Assembly: GCA_027483465.1 (NCBI GenBank) | Contig: JAIXUQ010000031.1 | Coordinates: forward strand, 62,001-126,000 | DNA from: Sphingomonadales bacterium | Lineage (GTDB): Bacteria > Pseudomonadota > Alphaproteobacteria > Sphingomonadales > Sphingomonadaceae | Length of the DNA: 64,000 nt | Reading direction: 5' to 3' | The notes under the pieces: model-generated | The model's database searches: none | What the model saw: only the letters and a program-made list of their open reading frames with translations | What the model was told of the DNA's origin: nothing | Shown here: one piece after another, positions 1-9,038 of the stretch | Layout: every line of letters begins with the position of its first letter | Position numbering within the stretch: position 1 is the stretch's first letter | Made by a program: the position numbers and the translations under genes

Positions 1-1177
1 GCGGCGCCAGCGGCGGCGGCGGCGGCGCCTGCGGCGGATTTTCGGAGGCGCGCGGGGTCACGCTGATGGTGGGATCGCCCAGCCGCTCGGCAATCTGGCC
101 ACGCACCTTCTCCACGCTTTCGCCGGGGAACATGCGGCAATTCACATTCGCCTGGGCGCGTTGCGGCAGCGCGTTGCGGGCGTGGCCGGCATCCAGCATC
201 GTGGCCACGCAGGTGGTGCGCAGCGTGCTGTGCCAGCCCGGATCGCGGGAAACGATGGATTCGGCATGGGCATCGGCCGGATTGGCCAGCAGCGCCCGGA
301 TGGCCATGGCGGTTTCGGCATCGGCGATCTTGGCCATTTCGGCGAAATAGGCGCGGGTGGTGTCAGAGAGGATCACCGGAAAATCGTTGCGTGACAGGCG
401 CACCAGCCCGGCGGCCAGTTCATAGATGGCGTTGTCAGGCCGGGGCCGGCTGCTGTGACCGCCGGGGTTGCGGGTTTCCAGGGTGAAATCCTGATAGACC
501 TTCTCGCCGGCCTGGAAGGCGAGGCTGATCGGCTTGCCGCTGGCATCGGCCTTGCCGCCGCCGCCTTCGTTCAGGGCGAATTCGGCCTCGATCCAGTCGC
601 GGTGGTTTTCCACCAGCCATTTGGCGCCGTTGAACGGCCCGCCCTCCTCGCCGCAGGTGAGCGCCAGTTTCAGCGTGCGCTTCAGCGGCTTGCCGGCCTG
701 TTTCAGGCGGATCATCGCATCGGTGAAGATGGCGCCATGCGCCTTGTCGTCGGAAACGCCGCGGCCGTAAAACCAGCCGCCCTCCTCGATGAAGCTGAAC
801 GGATCGCGTTCCCAATCGGCGCGCTTGGCCTCCACCACGTCGAGGTGGGAGAGGAGGAGGATGGCCCTGGCCTTGGGGTCCTTGCCCGGCAGCGTGGCGA
901 CCAGCCCGCCATCAAGCGGGCGTTCCGGCGGGCCGGGAAACAGCTTGATGTCGGCATCGGCATAGCCCGCCGCCTTCAGCCGCGCCGCCATGCGCTCGGC
1001 CGCCAGATTGCAGCTGCCGGTGGAGACGGTTGTGTTGGTTTCCACCAGCTCCTTGTAGAGCGCGCGAAAGGCGACCTGATCGGGCCGCAGCGGGGCGACG
1101 GGTTGGGGCGCCGCTGGTTGGGCGGCGGCCGGAACAGCAAGGCTGGCGGCCAGCAGGCCGGCGATGATGGTGCGCAT
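1..1177 (-). CDS. M20 family metallopeptidase, secreted (partial, C-terminus off the left edge)
   Basis: This frame is open from an ATG at 1177 to the window edge, about 392 codons, so the C-terminus is missing. An N-terminal signal peptide (MRTIIAGLLAASLAVPAAAA-like, cut near residue 20) predicts export to the periplasm. M20/M25/M40 metal-site motifs are present in order: SHLDVVEA with His111 and Asp113, then GRGVSDDK with the bridging Asp near 143, then CGEEGG with the general-base and metal-binding Glu pair. The later NPGGHSSRP segment matches the dimerisation (lid) domain of carboxypeptidase and dipeptidase members. It is probably a zinc exopeptidase for peptides or N-acyl amino acids; the substrate cannot be read. 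It stands alone, tail-to-head with the next minus-strand gene. Confidence 0.85.
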   Translation of the reverse strand, partial: MRTIIAGLLAASLAVPAAAQPAAPQPVAPLRPDQVAFRALYKELVETNTTVSTGSCNLAAERMAARLKAAGYADADIKLFPGPPERPLDGGLVATLPGKDPKARAILLLSHLDVVEAKRADWERDPFSFIEEGGWFYGRGVSDDKAHGAIFTDAMIRLKQAGKPLKRTLKLALTCGEEGGPFNGAKWLVENHRDWIEAEFALNEGGGGKADASGKPISLAFQAGEKVYQDFTLETRNPGGHSSRPRPDNAIYELAAGLVRLSRNDFPVILSDTTRAYFAEMAKIADAETAMAIRALLANPADAHAESIVSRDPGWHSTLRTTCVATMLDAGHARNALPQRAQANVNCRMFPGESVEKVRGQIAERLGDPTISVTPRASENPPQAPPPPPLAP

Positions 1178-1240
1178 GGTCATACCCCCTTGTCGCCGCC
1201 ACCAAAGCCGCGGCCGCGCCGCTTGGCAAGAGGCTGTGCG

Positions 1241-2248
1241 TCAGATGTCCACGCAGATCTTGCCGAAATGGCTGCCCGATTCCTGGTGGCGGAAGGCGGC
1301 GCCCAGTTCGGCCAGCGGGAAGTGGCGATCGATCACCGGCTTCAGCCCGCTCTGGTTGATGGCGCGGATCATCTCCTGCTGCTGGCGGCGGGTGCCCACG
1401 GTGATGCCGATCAGGCGGATCTGCTTGGCCATCAGCATCATGGTGGGCACCGTGCCGGCATAGCCGGCCAGCACGCCGATCAGGCTGATATGGCCGCCCA
1501 CGGCGCAGGCAGTGATCGATTCGGGCAGCGTGCCGGCGCCGCCGATCTCGACGATATGATCAACCCCGCGGCCGTGGGTGAGCTTTTGCGCCTCCGCCCC
1601 CCAGCCGGGCGTGGCCTTGTAGTTGATCAGGTGATCGGCCCCCATTGCTTTCAGCCGCGCCAGTTTCTCATCGCTGCTGCTGGTGGCGATCACGGTGGCG
1701 CCCATCAGCTTGGCAAATTGCAGCGCAAAGATCGAAACGCCGCCGGTGCCCTGCACCAGCACGACATCGCCGGCCTTGATCCGCCCTTCCGGCACCAGCG
1801 CCCGCCAGGCGGTGAGCCCGGCGCAGGTGAGGGTGGCGGCCTCGGCGTGGCTGTAGCCGAAGGGCGCATGGGTGAAGCTGGTGGCCGGCGCGATCACCTG
1901 CTCGACGGCATAGCCATCGGCGCCATCCCCTGGCACGCCGGCAAAACCGGCCATCGAGGGCAGGCCATCGGTCCAGCTCGGGAAGAAGGTGGAGACCACC
2001 ATGTCGCCGGGGCGGAACTCGCTCACGCCCTCGCCCACCTCCAGCACCTCGCCGGCGCCGTCGCTCATCGGGATGCGGCCATCGGGCGTGGGGATGCCGC
2101 CCACCACCACGATATAATCATGATAATTCAGGCTGCTGGCGCGGATGCGCACCTTGATCTGGCCGGGGCCGGGGCTGCCCGGTTCGGCCATGTCCTCATG
2201 GCGCAGATTGTCGATGCCGGCGGGGTGGCGAAGGCGGATGGCTTTCAT
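1241..2248 (-). CDS. MDR-superfamily NAD(P)-dependent alcohol dehydrogenase / quinone oxidoreductase-like
   Basis: The 335-residue product has the medium-chain dehydrogenase layout: an N-terminal GroES-like domain (about residues 1-120) and a Rossmann domain with GTGGVS at 167-172 and the following ATVIATSSSDEKL stretch for cofactor binding. The Cys residues of a structural zinc lobe are absent and the position of the usual catalytic Cys reads SSLNYHD, so it groups with zinc-independent reductases rather than classical ADHs. It should reduce or oxidise small carbonyl or quinone compounds in the cytosol. The start at 2248 gives the normal family N-terminus. The gene is separated from the next minus-strand gene by a palindromic repeat. 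Confidence 0.8.
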   Translation of the reverse strand: MKAIRLRHPAGIDNLRHEDMAEPGSPGPGQIKVRIRASSLNYHDYIVVVGGIPTPDGRIPMSDGAGEVLEVGEGVSEFRPGDMVVSTFFPSWTDGLPSMAGFAGVPGDGADGYAVEQVIAPATSFTHAPFGYSHAEAATLTCAGLTAWRALVPEGRIKAGDVVLVQGTGGVSIFALQFAKLMGATVIATSSSDEKLARLKAMGADHLINYKATPGWGAEAQKLTHGRGVDHIVEIGGAGTLPESITACAVGGHISLIGVLAGYAGTVPTMMLMAKQIRLIGITVGTRRQQQEMIRAINQSGLKPVIDRHFPLAELGAAFRHQESGSHFGKICVDI

Positions 2249-2292
2249 TGGTGGCTGCTCCCTTGATTGTCGGCAGCCTAGCGCGTTTCACG

Positions 2293-2390
2293 ATCCTCCC
2301 CATTCTCTGAATGGGGAGGGGGACCGCCGGCACGGCGGTGGAGGGGCCAGTGCCACGCACCCCTCGCCCCAAACACGTTTGGGGAAGATC
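2293..2390. repeat. Palindromic intergenic repeat element
   Basis: Three inverted repeats follow one another in the gap between two minus-strand dehydrogenase genes. They are an 11-bp perfect stem with a 3-nt loop (2295-2305 with 2309-2319), a 7-bp stem (2323-2329 with 2333-2339) and an 8-bp stem (2367-2374 with 2377-2384). The CCTCCCC...GGGGAGG arms followed by a GGAGGGGC tail resemble dispersed palindromic elements I know from sphingomonad intergenic regions. It may also act as a terminator for the gene ending at 2398 or stabilise mRNA ends. No second copy was seen in this window. Confidence 0.6.
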
Positions 2391-2397
2391 TGTGCTG

Positions 2398-3393
2398 TCA
2401 GGCCCACCCTTCCAGCACGATATCCGGCGGCCGGTGCCCGTCCACCCACACGCGGATGTTGGCGATCACCTTCTCGCCCATGGCCTGGCGGCCTTCGAAG
2501 GTGGCGCTGCCCATGTGCGGCAGCAGCACGACACCGGGCAGATCCAGCAGGCGCGGATCAACCGCCGGTTCATGTTCGAACACGTCAAGCCCGGCGCCGG
2601 CGATCTGGCCGCTGGCCAGCGCCTCGCACAGGGCGTTTTCATCGACAATCTCGCCGCGCGCCGCGTTGATGATATAGGCCGATTTCTGCATCAGGCCGAA
2701 ACGGCGGGCATCAATCAGATGATGGGTGTCGGGCGTGTGCGGGCAGTTGATGCTGATGATGTCCACCCGGGCCAGCATGGCGTCCAGATCGGCCCACCAG
2801 GTCGCCTCCATCTCCGCCTCGATGCTGGGCGGCAGGCGGTGGCGGTTGTGATAATGCACAGTCAGGCCAAAGGCGCGGGCGCGGCGGGCCACGGCGCTGC
2901 CGATGCGGCCCATGCCGATGATGCCCAGCCGCTTGCCGGTGATCCGGTGGCCCAGCATGCCGGTGGGCGACCAGCCGGCCCAATTGCCCTGGCGCACCAG
3001 CTTCTCGCCCTCGCCCAACCGGCGCGGCACCGAAAGGATCAGCGCCATCACCATGTCGGCCGTATCATCGGTCAGCACGCCGGGCGTGTTTGACACGGTG
3101 ACCTTGGCGGCACGGGCGGCGTGCAGATCGATATGATCCACCCCCACGCCGAAATTGGCGCACAGCTTCAGCCGGCCGGCGGCGGCGGCCGCGGCAAACA
3201 CCGCCGCATCCACATTGTCGGTCACGGTCGGCACCAGCACGTCGCAGCGGGCGGCGGCATCGGCCAGCTGATCCTGGCTGAACGGCGCATCGGTGAGATT
3301 CAATTCCAAATCGAACAATTCGGCCATGCGGGTTTCCACCGCCTGCGGCAGGCGGCGGGTGACGATGACCTTGGGGCGCGGCTTGTTCGGCAT
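2398..3393 (-). CDS. D-2-hydroxyacid dehydrogenase (glyoxylate/hydroxypyruvate reductase type)
   Basis: The 331-residue NAD(P)-dependent dehydrogenase belongs to the D-isomer 2-hydroxyacid family. Visible are the nucleotide-binding GMGRIGS at 160-166, the substrate-binding NFGVGVDHID near 80-89, and the catalytic set Arg246 (NAARGE), Glu275 (DVFEHEP) and His293 (LPHMGSA). The family reduces glyoxylate, hydroxypyruvate or related 2-oxoacids. An upstream in-frame extension to 4308 exists, but the ATG at 3393 (MPNKPRPKVIVTRR) gives the usual length, and the extension would run antisense through the next gene. It is divergent from the SH3 gene, 78 bp away. Confidence 0.88.
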   Translation of the reverse strand: MPNKPRPKVIVTRRLPQAVETRMAELFDLELNLTDAPFSQDQLADAAARCDVLVPTVTDNVDAAVFAAAAAAGRLKLCANFGVGVDHIDLHAARAAKVTVSNTPGVLTDDTADMVMALILSVPRRLGEGEKLVRQGNWAGWSPTGMLGHRITGKRLGIIGMGRIGSAVARRARAFGLTVHYHNRHRLPPSIEAEMEATWWADLDAMLARVDIISINCPHTPDTHHLIDARRFGLMQKSAYIINAARGEIVDENALCEALASGQIAGAGLDVFEHEPAVDPRLLDLPGVVLLPHMGSATFEGRQAMGEKVIANIRVWVDGHRPPDIVLEGWA

Positions 3394-3471
3394 GGGGCGG
3401 CCTTCCGGATGCTGGCGGGACGACGCGGCAGAGGCTTGCGCGGCAACGGCCGAGCGGTCAAGAGGAAGCCC

Positions 3472-3990
3472 ATGCTTCGCCCACGATCGCGTCTTCTCCT
3501 GCCGCTGCTCCTGCTGGCCGCTGCTGCCCCGGCGGCCGCCAAGGAATATGCCGATGGCACCACCGATCTGCCGCGCCCGCGCTTCGTGTCGATCAAGGGC
3601 GGGCGGGCGATGATGCGCGCCGGCCCCGGTGAGCGCTTCCCGATCAAGTGGGAATATCGCCGGCCCGGCCTGCCGATGGAGATCCTGAAGGAGTATCAGA
3701 TCTGGCGGCAGGTGCGCGACCCGGCCGGGGAAACCGGCTGGATGAACAAGGCGCTGCTCACCAACCAGCGCACGGGCATCATCACCGCCACGCCCGGCGG
3801 CCAGCCGCGGCTGCTCTATGTTTCCCCGGATGTGAAGAGCCGCATCGCCTGGCGGATCGCCCCCGGCGCGGTCGTGCTCGTCACCCTGTGCGATGAAGGC
3901 TGGTGCCGGGTGAGCAAGGACGGCAAATCCGGCTATATCCCGCGCGGCGAAATGTGGGGCACCTATCCGGCCGAGAAGATCGAGGGCTGA
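3472..3990 (+). CDS. Periplasmic SH3-domain protein
   Basis: The 172-residue protein has a clear Sec signal peptide (MLRPRSRLLLPLLLLAAAAP followed by an Ala-rich cleavage region near residue 24). The rest resembles the bacterial SH3-like family COG3807, with two SH3-type repeats: KGGRAMMRAGPGERFPIKWEY around residues 45-65 and SRIAWRIAPGAVV near 122-134. Such proteins are thought to bind cell-wall or peptide ligands, but the function is not established. The start at 3472 was chosen because the longer frame from 3121 adds a non-signal extension. Its last 28 bases overlap the convergent MFS gene. Confidence 0.82.
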   Translation: MLRPRSRLLLPLLLLAAAAPAAAKEYADGTTDLPRPRFVSIKGGRAMMRAGPGERFPIKWEYRRPGLPMEILKEYQIWRQVRDPAGETGWMNKALLTNQRTGIITATPGGQPRLLYVSPDVKSRIAWRIAPGAVVLVTLCDEGWCRVSKDGKSGYIPRGEMWGTYPAEKIEG

Positions 3991-5354
3991 GGCGCCAGCC
4001 GGCCGCCGCCCTTCACCAGCGCCAACAGGGCCAGGCCCACCACCAGCAGGCCGATCACCGGCCAGAAGCCGGCAGCCTGCGTGCCACCGGCCCGCGTGGC
4101 GGTTTCCACCAGCAGGGGCCCCAGCCACATGGTGGCCGAACCGGCCAGTGCATAAAGGCCGAAGAAGGCGCCCAGTTGTTCGGGCGGTGCCAGCCGGGTG
4201 AGCAGGGTGCGCGACGAGGCATAGGCGGCCGTGATGGTGACAGCGAGGCCGCAGCCCAGCGCCAGAAAGCCCAGTTCGGGCAGGCTGGCATAGACCGGGC
4301 TGGCCCACACCGGGGCCGCATCCACCGCCACAAAGCCGATATGGCCGCGATCGGTGCCGATCACCGCCAGTTGCAGCAGGATCAGCAGCGCCAGTTCGCC
4401 CATCACCGCCGGGCGCGGGCCGATCGCCATGTCAAGCCGGCCGGCCAGCAGCCCGCCGGCCACCGCCGCGCCGCTGAGCAAGAGGCCATAGCCCAGCATC
4501 TCCAGCGTGCCCCAGCCCATCGTGCCGCTGGCAAAAATGCCGCCAAACAGCAGGATGGCGGTGAGGCCATCGGTGTAGACCATGCGCGCCAGCAGATAGA
4601 GCAGCGGATTGGCATTGCCCCTGACATTGGCAAACAGCCGCAGCAGATCGCCAATCCCGCCCGCCAGCGCCGCACCCAGGCTGGCCTGGCTGCGCGGCCG
4701 GTCCGGCACCAGCGGGAACAGCGGCAGGCTGGCCAGCGCCATCACCAGCGCCACGATCGGCCCGGCGATGCGGGCCGGTTCGCCCAGCGCCGGATCAAGG
4801 CCGAGCAGCGGCCGGGATGGCAGCCACGGCAGCGCCACCGTGCCGGGCAGGGCAAAGGCGAACAGCACCAGCAGTAGCAGCCCCACGCTCACCGCGTTGC
4901 CGGCGGCCAGCCCGGCACCGCTGGCTCGCGCCGCGCCCGCCGCCCCGGCCGCCGGCACCAGCAGCGCATTGTGCAGCATTTCATGGGCGGAGATCAGCCA
5001 GGTCATCGCCGCCCCGGCGCCGAGCACCCAGGCCACGCCGAGCAATGGCTCGGGATGGCCGCGCGGCGTGACAAACCACAGGCTGGCGCAGATCGCCACC
5101 ATGGTGGCAATCACCACCGCCAGCAGCGGCTTGCGCGGGCCCAGCCGGTCAACCGCCGCGCCCAGGATCGGCATTGACAGCATCACCGCCCAGCCGCCCC
5201 ATTTGCCGCTGGCTGCGATCAGCGCCTGGCCCTCCACCGGATCGCCCACCACGGCGGTGACGAACCAGGGCGCAAAAATATAGATGGAAATCAGGATGAC
5301 ATAGGGATCGCGCCCGCCCTGTGCGGCCACCCAGGCGCGCACGGCGCCGTTCAC
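3963..5354 (-). CDS. MFS transporter (UMF1/Atg22-like)
   Basis: The 463-residue product has about 12 hydrophobic segments and a major-facilitator layout. A DRLGPRKP motif lies between TM2 and TM3 (the A-motif position), and the start sequence YVILISIYIFAPWF resembles the UMF1/Atg22 branch. The substrate is unknown. The start is a GTG at 5354 whose GTGA overlaps the stop of the upstream Mic60-like gene, so the two are probably co-transcribed with hemC-hemD. In many alphaproteobacteria hemY occupies this position; here a transporter does. The 3' end overlaps the SH3 gene on the other strand by 28 bases. Confidence 0.8.
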   Translation of the reverse strand: MNGAVRAWVAAQGGRDPYVILISIYIFAPWFVTAVVGDPVEGQALIAASGKWGGWAVMLSMPILGAAVDRLGPRKPLLAVVIATMVAICASLWFVTPRGHPEPLLGVAWVLGAGAAMTWLISAHEMLHNALLVPAAGAAGAARASGAGLAAGNAVSVGLLLLVLFAFALPGTVALPWLPSRPLLGLDPALGEPARIAGPIVALVMALASLPLFPLVPDRPRSQASLGAALAGGIGDLLRLFANVRGNANPLLYLLARMVYTDGLTAILLFGGIFASGTMGWGTLEMLGYGLLLSGAAVAGGLLAGRLDMAIGPRPAVMGELALLILLQLAVIGTDRGHIGFVAVDAAPVWASPVYASLPELGFLALGCGLAVTITAAYASSRTLLTRLAPPEQLGAFFGLYALAGSATMWLGPLLVETATRAGGTQAAGFWPVIGLLVVGLALLALVKGGGRLAPQPSIFSAG

Positions 5355-6361
5355 CGGGGTGCGCCGGCCGCGGGAAGCAGCGGGGCCGGATTGGCCAGCG
5401 GCGTGGTGGCGGCGGCCTCCAGCCGGGCCAGCGCGGCTTCGGCGGCCAGCAGGCGATCGGCATTGGCCAGCCAGCCGCGCACGGTGGGATTGGCCGGCAG
5501 CGCCGGGGATTGGCGCAGCCGGGCGACCGCGGTGGCGACATCGCCGCGCGCCATGGCAGCGCGGGCCGCCGCCACCGGGCCCTGGGTTTCGGCGCCCGAC
5601 ATGGCATCATCCAGCCGCACCATCAGCGCCCGCCACCAATTGGGCCGGGCATCGGCCGTGTCTGACAGCACGCCCAGATCGCGGGCCAGGGTGGCGCGGG
5701 TCACGGGTTTGGCCGCCAGTGCCGCCAGCGCGTTCACCGCATCGCCATCGCTGCTTTCAAACAGGCGGCGGGCGGCCGGCAGCAGCGCATCCAGCGGCCG
5801 GCCATCGGCCAGCGCGCGGCGCAGCAGCAGCACGGTCAACATTGCTTCGGCGCGGTTGGCCGCCCCTTGCGCGGTGGCAACCACGCTGGCGTCGCGTGCC
5901 TCCTGCGCCGCCAGCCGGGCGCTCAGGCTGGCCAGTTCGCCGGCCAGCGCATCGATGCGCTGGGCATCGCGCTGCAACTGGTCGGTGCTGCTTTCCACCT
6001 TGGCTTCGGCGCGGGCCAGCCGTTCGGCCGCCACCACCGGCGCGCTGGGCGCGCGCTTTTCCAGCGCCGCCAGCCGTTGTTCCAGTGCGCGGGTGGCAGC
6101 GGTGCTGGCCGGCTGCGCAAAGGGGGCGGCAAAGGGCAGGCGCCCGCGCACCGCCGCTTCAAACCAGGGGTTGGCAATCAAGCCGGCGGCAAAGGCAAAC
6201 AACGCCGCTGTGACCGCCCACGGCAGCACGCTGCGCCCGCCGGCCGGCTTGGCCGGGGTGGCGGGCTGGCTCATCAGCCGGGCGCGCAGCCGTTCGGCCG
6301 CCGCCAGACTGGCCTCGTTGATCTCGCCACGGTCAAACGCGTCGTTCATGCGTGATGACAC
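5351..6361 (-). CDS. Mic60/mitofilin-like membrane protein of the heme cluster (COG4223 type)
   Basis: The 336-residue protein has a short cytosolic N-terminus, one TM helix around residues 48-66 (VLPWAVTAALFAFAAGLIA), an Ala-rich predicted coiled coil about 95-170, and a helical C-terminus. This layout and the position directly after hemC-hemD match the alphaproteobacterial COG4223 family, which has been recognised as the ancestor of mitochondrial Mic60 and shapes intracytoplasmic or envelope membranes. The match is by architecture and synteny, because the sequence evolves fast. The start is a GTG at 6361 overlapping the hemD stop by one base (TAGTG); an ATG at 6349 is the alternative. Confidence 0.65.
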   Translation of the reverse strand: MSSRMNDAFDRGEINEASLAAAERLRARLMSQPATPAKPAGGRSVLPWAVTAALFAFAAGLIANPWFEAAVRGRLPFAAPFAQPASTAATRALEQRLAALEKRAPSAPVVAAERLARAEAKVESSTDQLQRDAQRIDALAGELASLSARLAAQEARDASVVATAQGAANRAEAMLTVLLLRRALADGRPLDALLPAARRLFESSDGDAVNALAALAAKPVTRATLARDLGVLSDTADARPNWWRALMVRLDDAMSGAETQGPVAAARAAMARGDVATAVARLRQSPALPANPTVRGWLANADRLLAAEAALARLEAAATTPLANPAPLLPAAGAPR

Positions 6362-7017
6362 TAGCCGGCTTTGCCCAGCATCGCCAGCAGCGCGGCTTCA
6401 TCCGGGCGGGCGGCAGCCTGGGCGCTGCGCCAGCCGGGGCCGGCGGCGGCCAGCGTGAGCGGGCTGATGGCAAACAGGCTCACACTGCGGCGGTTGCCGC
6501 CCAGCCGGTCCCACTCGGCGGCCAGATGGCGGGCGGTGCGCTGGGAATGCAGCAGCATGGCATCCACCGGCAACAGCATCGGCAACGGCAGCAGCCGGGC
6601 GCGATAGACGGTGCGGGTGATGATGGTGAGGCCGGCGGGGATGGTCACCTCGGTGCGGTCTTCACCGGCCAGATGCAGCAGCGCCGGCGGGGCGGCAGCG
6701 GCCAGTTGATCGATCAGGCCCTGCATGGTGCCCGGTCCGGTTTCCACCCGGGCCCAGCCGGCGGCGCGGGCGGCGCGGGCCGTGGCCTCCCCCACGCAGT
6801 GCAGCGGCAGGCCGTGCAGCGCGGCGGCCGCCGGCCCGGCATGGCGCACGGCCGCCGCACTGGTGATGATCACCGCGGCCGGCGGCTGATCGGGCGGGCG
6901 CCAGTCCAGCGCCTCGGTGGCGAGCAGCGGCAGCGGCATCGCCTCGTGGCCCAGCGCCCGCACCCGCGCCGCCGTGGCGCTGGCGCCCGGTTCGGGCCGG
7001 ACGACAAGCACCCGCAT
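6361..7017 (-). CDS. hemD: Uroporphyrinogen-III synthase
   Basis: HemD closes and inverts ring D of hydroxymethylbilane to give uroporphyrinogen III in cytosolic tetrapyrrole synthesis. The 218-residue product begins MRVLVVRPEPGA with the family-typical first strand and Arg-Pro, contains a two-domain alpha/beta pattern, and has the conserved ITSAAAVRH segment near 75 (family: TSxxAV). Sequence conservation is normally low in this family, so the call relies partly on its position next to hemC. The ATG at 7017 overlaps the hemC stop by one base (TGATG); a longer in-frame extension would lie antisense and in-frame within hemC and was rejected. Confidence 0.88.
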   Translation of the reverse strand: MRVLVVRPEPGASATAARVRALGHEAMPLPLLATEALDWRPPDQPPAAVIITSAAAVRHAGPAAAALHGLPLHCVGEATARAARAAGWARVETGPGTMQGLIDQLAAAAPPALLHLAGEDRTEVTIPAGLTIITRTVYRARLLPLPMLLPVDAMLLHSQRTARHLAAEWDRLGGNRRSVSLFAISPLTLAAAGPGWRSAQAAARPDEAALLAMLGKAG

Positions 7018-7928
7018 CAGGGGTTGAACAAGGCCCTGAGGGCCGGGCCGGCCTGGCCCAGCAGGCGGGCGGCCAGGGCGGCGATCGCGGCCGGGGCATC
7101 GGCGAGCGCGCCGGTGAAGCCGCCTTCCTGCATCTCGCTGCCGTCCTCGGCGAAAATCTGGCCGCGGAAACATATGGCACCATCAACAAATTCGGCCAGC
7201 GCCGCCACCGGCGAATGGCAGGTGCCGCCCAGCGCCGCCAGGAACCCGCGTTCCAACAGCACGCAATCCAGCGTGGGCTGGTGGTTGATCGCCGCCAGCC
7301 GCGCCAGCGTTTCAGCATCGCCGGCGCGCGCCGTGATGCCCACCGCGCCCTGCGCGCTGGCCGGCAGCATCTGCTCCACCGGGATGGTGCTGCCCACCGC
7401 CATGCCCAGCCGCGCCAGGCCGGCGGCGGCCAGCAAAGTGGCATCGATGGCGCCCTGTTCCACCTTGGCCAGCCGGGTCGCCACATTGCCGCGCAGGATC
7501 TCGGTGCGCAGATCCGGCCGCTGCGCCTTCAACTGCGCCGCCCGGCGCGGGGAGGAGGTGCCGATCAGCGCGCCGGGCTTCAGCGCGGCGATGCTGGGCG
7601 CCCCGATCAGCGTTTCGCGCACATCGGCGCGCGGCAGCATGGCGGGCAGCACGATGCCGTCTTTCAGGATGGTTTCGACATCCTTCATCGAATGCACGCC
7701 GATATCGATGCGGCCGTCCAGCAGGGCGGCGTCCAGCTCCTTGGTCCACAGCGCCTTGCCGCCGATCTCGGCCAGCGCCCGGTCCTGCACCTTGTCACCG
7801 GTGGTGTGGATGATGATGATCTCCACATCGCCATCGCCCCAGCCGTGCGCCTGTTTCAGCGCGTCGGCCGTCATGTGCGCCTGGGCGAGGGCAAGGGGAG
7901 AACCGCGGGTACCGATCTTGAAGCTCAT
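7017..7928 (-). CDS. hemC: Hydroxymethylbilane synthase (porphobilinogen deaminase)
   Basis: HemC polymerises four porphobilinogen units to hydroxymethylbilane. The 303-residue length is normal. Motifs include the N-terminal GTRGSPLALAQ, GVHSMKDVE with the catalytic Asp83, the substrate-binding GTSSPRRAAQL around 123-133, RGNVATRLAK at 146-155, and Cys237 in LGGTCHSPVA, which carries the dipyrromethane cofactor. The ATG at 7928 gives the family-standard MSFKIGTRGS start; the longer frame upstream to 8858 is antisense to tsaD. The gene is divergent from tsaD across 57 bp and leads the hemC-hemD-mic60-MFS operon. Confidence 0.97.
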   Translation of the reverse strand: MSFKIGTRGSPLALAQAHMTADALKQAHGWGDGDVEIIIIHTTGDKVQDRALAEIGGKALWTKELDAALLDGRIDIGVHSMKDVETILKDGIVLPAMLPRADVRETLIGAPSIAALKPGALIGTSSPRRAAQLKAQRPDLRTEILRGNVATRLAKVEQGAIDATLLAAAGLARLGMAVGSTIPVEQMLPASAQGAVGITARAGDAETLARLAAINHQPTLDCVLLERGFLAALGGTCHSPVAALAEFVDGAICFRGQIFAEDGSEMQEGGFTGALADAPAAIAALAARLLGQAGPALRALFNP

Positions 7929-7985
7929 GCCCCTGCCCATGGCGCGATGGTTGCGGATTGGCAAGGGAGCGCCTAGCTGGGCGGC

Positions 7986-9038
7986 ATGGCAAACCCGCTT
8001 GTTCTGGGCATTGAATCGAGCTGCGATGAAACCGCTGTGGCGCTGGTGCGCGGCGACCGCACCATCCTGGCCCAGCGCATCGCCAGCCAGAACGAGGCGC
8101 ACGAACGCTTTGGCGGCGTGGTGCCCGAACTGGCGGCGCGCGCCCACGCCGATCGGCTGGCGCCGATGGTGGCCGCCGTGCTGGCCGAAGCCGGCGTGGG
8201 CCTGGCCGATGTGGACGCGATTGCCGGCACCGCCGGGCCCGGCCTGATCGGCGGGGTGATGGTGGGCCTGGTCACCGCCAAGGCGCTGGCGATGGCGGCG
8301 GGCAAGCCGCTGATCGCGGTCAACCATCTCGAAGGCCATGCGCTGTCGCCCCGGCTGGCCGATGCGGCGCTGGGCTTTCCCTATCTGCTGCTGCTGGTTT
8401 CGGGCGGGCATTGCCAATTGCTGCTGGTCGAGGCGGTGGGCCGTTATCGCCGGCTGGCCACCACCATCGATGATGCGGTGGGGGAGGCGTTTGACAAATC
8501 GGCCAAGGTCCTTGGCCTCGGTTTTCCCGGCGGCCCGGCGCTGGAGCGGGCGGCGCGCGCCGGTGATGCCGGCCGCTTTGCGCTGCCGCGCCCGCTGGTG
8601 GGCACGCCAGAGCCGCATTTCTCCTTTGCCGGGCTGAAGAGCGCCGTGCTGCGCGCCCGCGCCGCCATGGCCGCGCCATCGGAGCAAGACATTGCCGATC
8701 TGGCCGCCAGCTTTCAGCAGGCCGCCTGCGATTGCCTGGTGGACCGCACCGAACGGGCATTGGCCCAGGTGCCGGGCACCACGGCGCTGGTGGTGGCCGG
8801 CGGGGTGGCGGCCAACCAGCATATCCGGGGCGCGCTGCTGGCACTGGCCAGCGCGCACGGCCTGCCCTTCGTCGCCCCGCCGCTGTGGCTGTGCACCGAC
8901 AATGGCGCGATGATCGCCTGGGCCGGGGTGGAGCGGTTTCGGGTTGGCGACATCGATGATCTCAACGCCCCGGCCCGCCCGCGCTGGCCGCTCGATCCCG
9001 AAGCCGAGGCCGTGCGCGGGGCCGGGGTGAAGGCGTGA
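7986..9038 (+). CDS. tsaD: tRNA N6-threonylcarbamoyladenosine transferase
   Basis: TsaD transfers the threonylcarbamoyl group from TC-AMP to A37 of ANN-decoding tRNAs together with TsaB and TsaE. The 350-residue product starts [20 protein letters not shown], the hallmark N-terminus, and has the metal-binding His114 and His118 (VNHLEGH) and the ASKH-fold phosphate loops ([11 protein letters not shown] near 140 and VAGGVAANQ near 267). Its GTGA junction overlaps gpsA, so the two are co-transcribed, a common arrangement in alphaproteobacteria. Divergent transcription from hemC matches synteny seen in relatives. Confidence 0.97.
   Translation: MANPLVLGIESSCDETAVALVRGDRTILAQRIASQNEAHERFGGVVPELAARAHADRLAPMVAAVLAEAGVGLADVDAIAGTAGPGLIGGVMVGLVTAKALAMAAGKPLIAVNHLEGHALSPRLADAALGFPYLLLLVSGGHCQLLLVEAVGRYRRLATTIDDAVGEAFDKSAKVLGLGFPGGPALERAARAGDAGRFALPRPLVGTPEPHFSFAGLKSAVLRARAAMAAPSEQDIADLAASFQQAACDCLVDRTERALAQVPGTTALVVAGGVAANQHIRGALLALASAHGLPFVAPPLWLCTDNGAMIAWAGVERFRVGDIDDLNAPARPRWPLDPEAEAVRGAGVKA

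Noticed and set aside
455-2266. Plus-strand open frame of 603 codons
   Set aside because: It runs antisense through the M20 peptidase and the MDR oxidoreductase, is His/Gly/Ala-rich without motifs, and arises from the high GC content.
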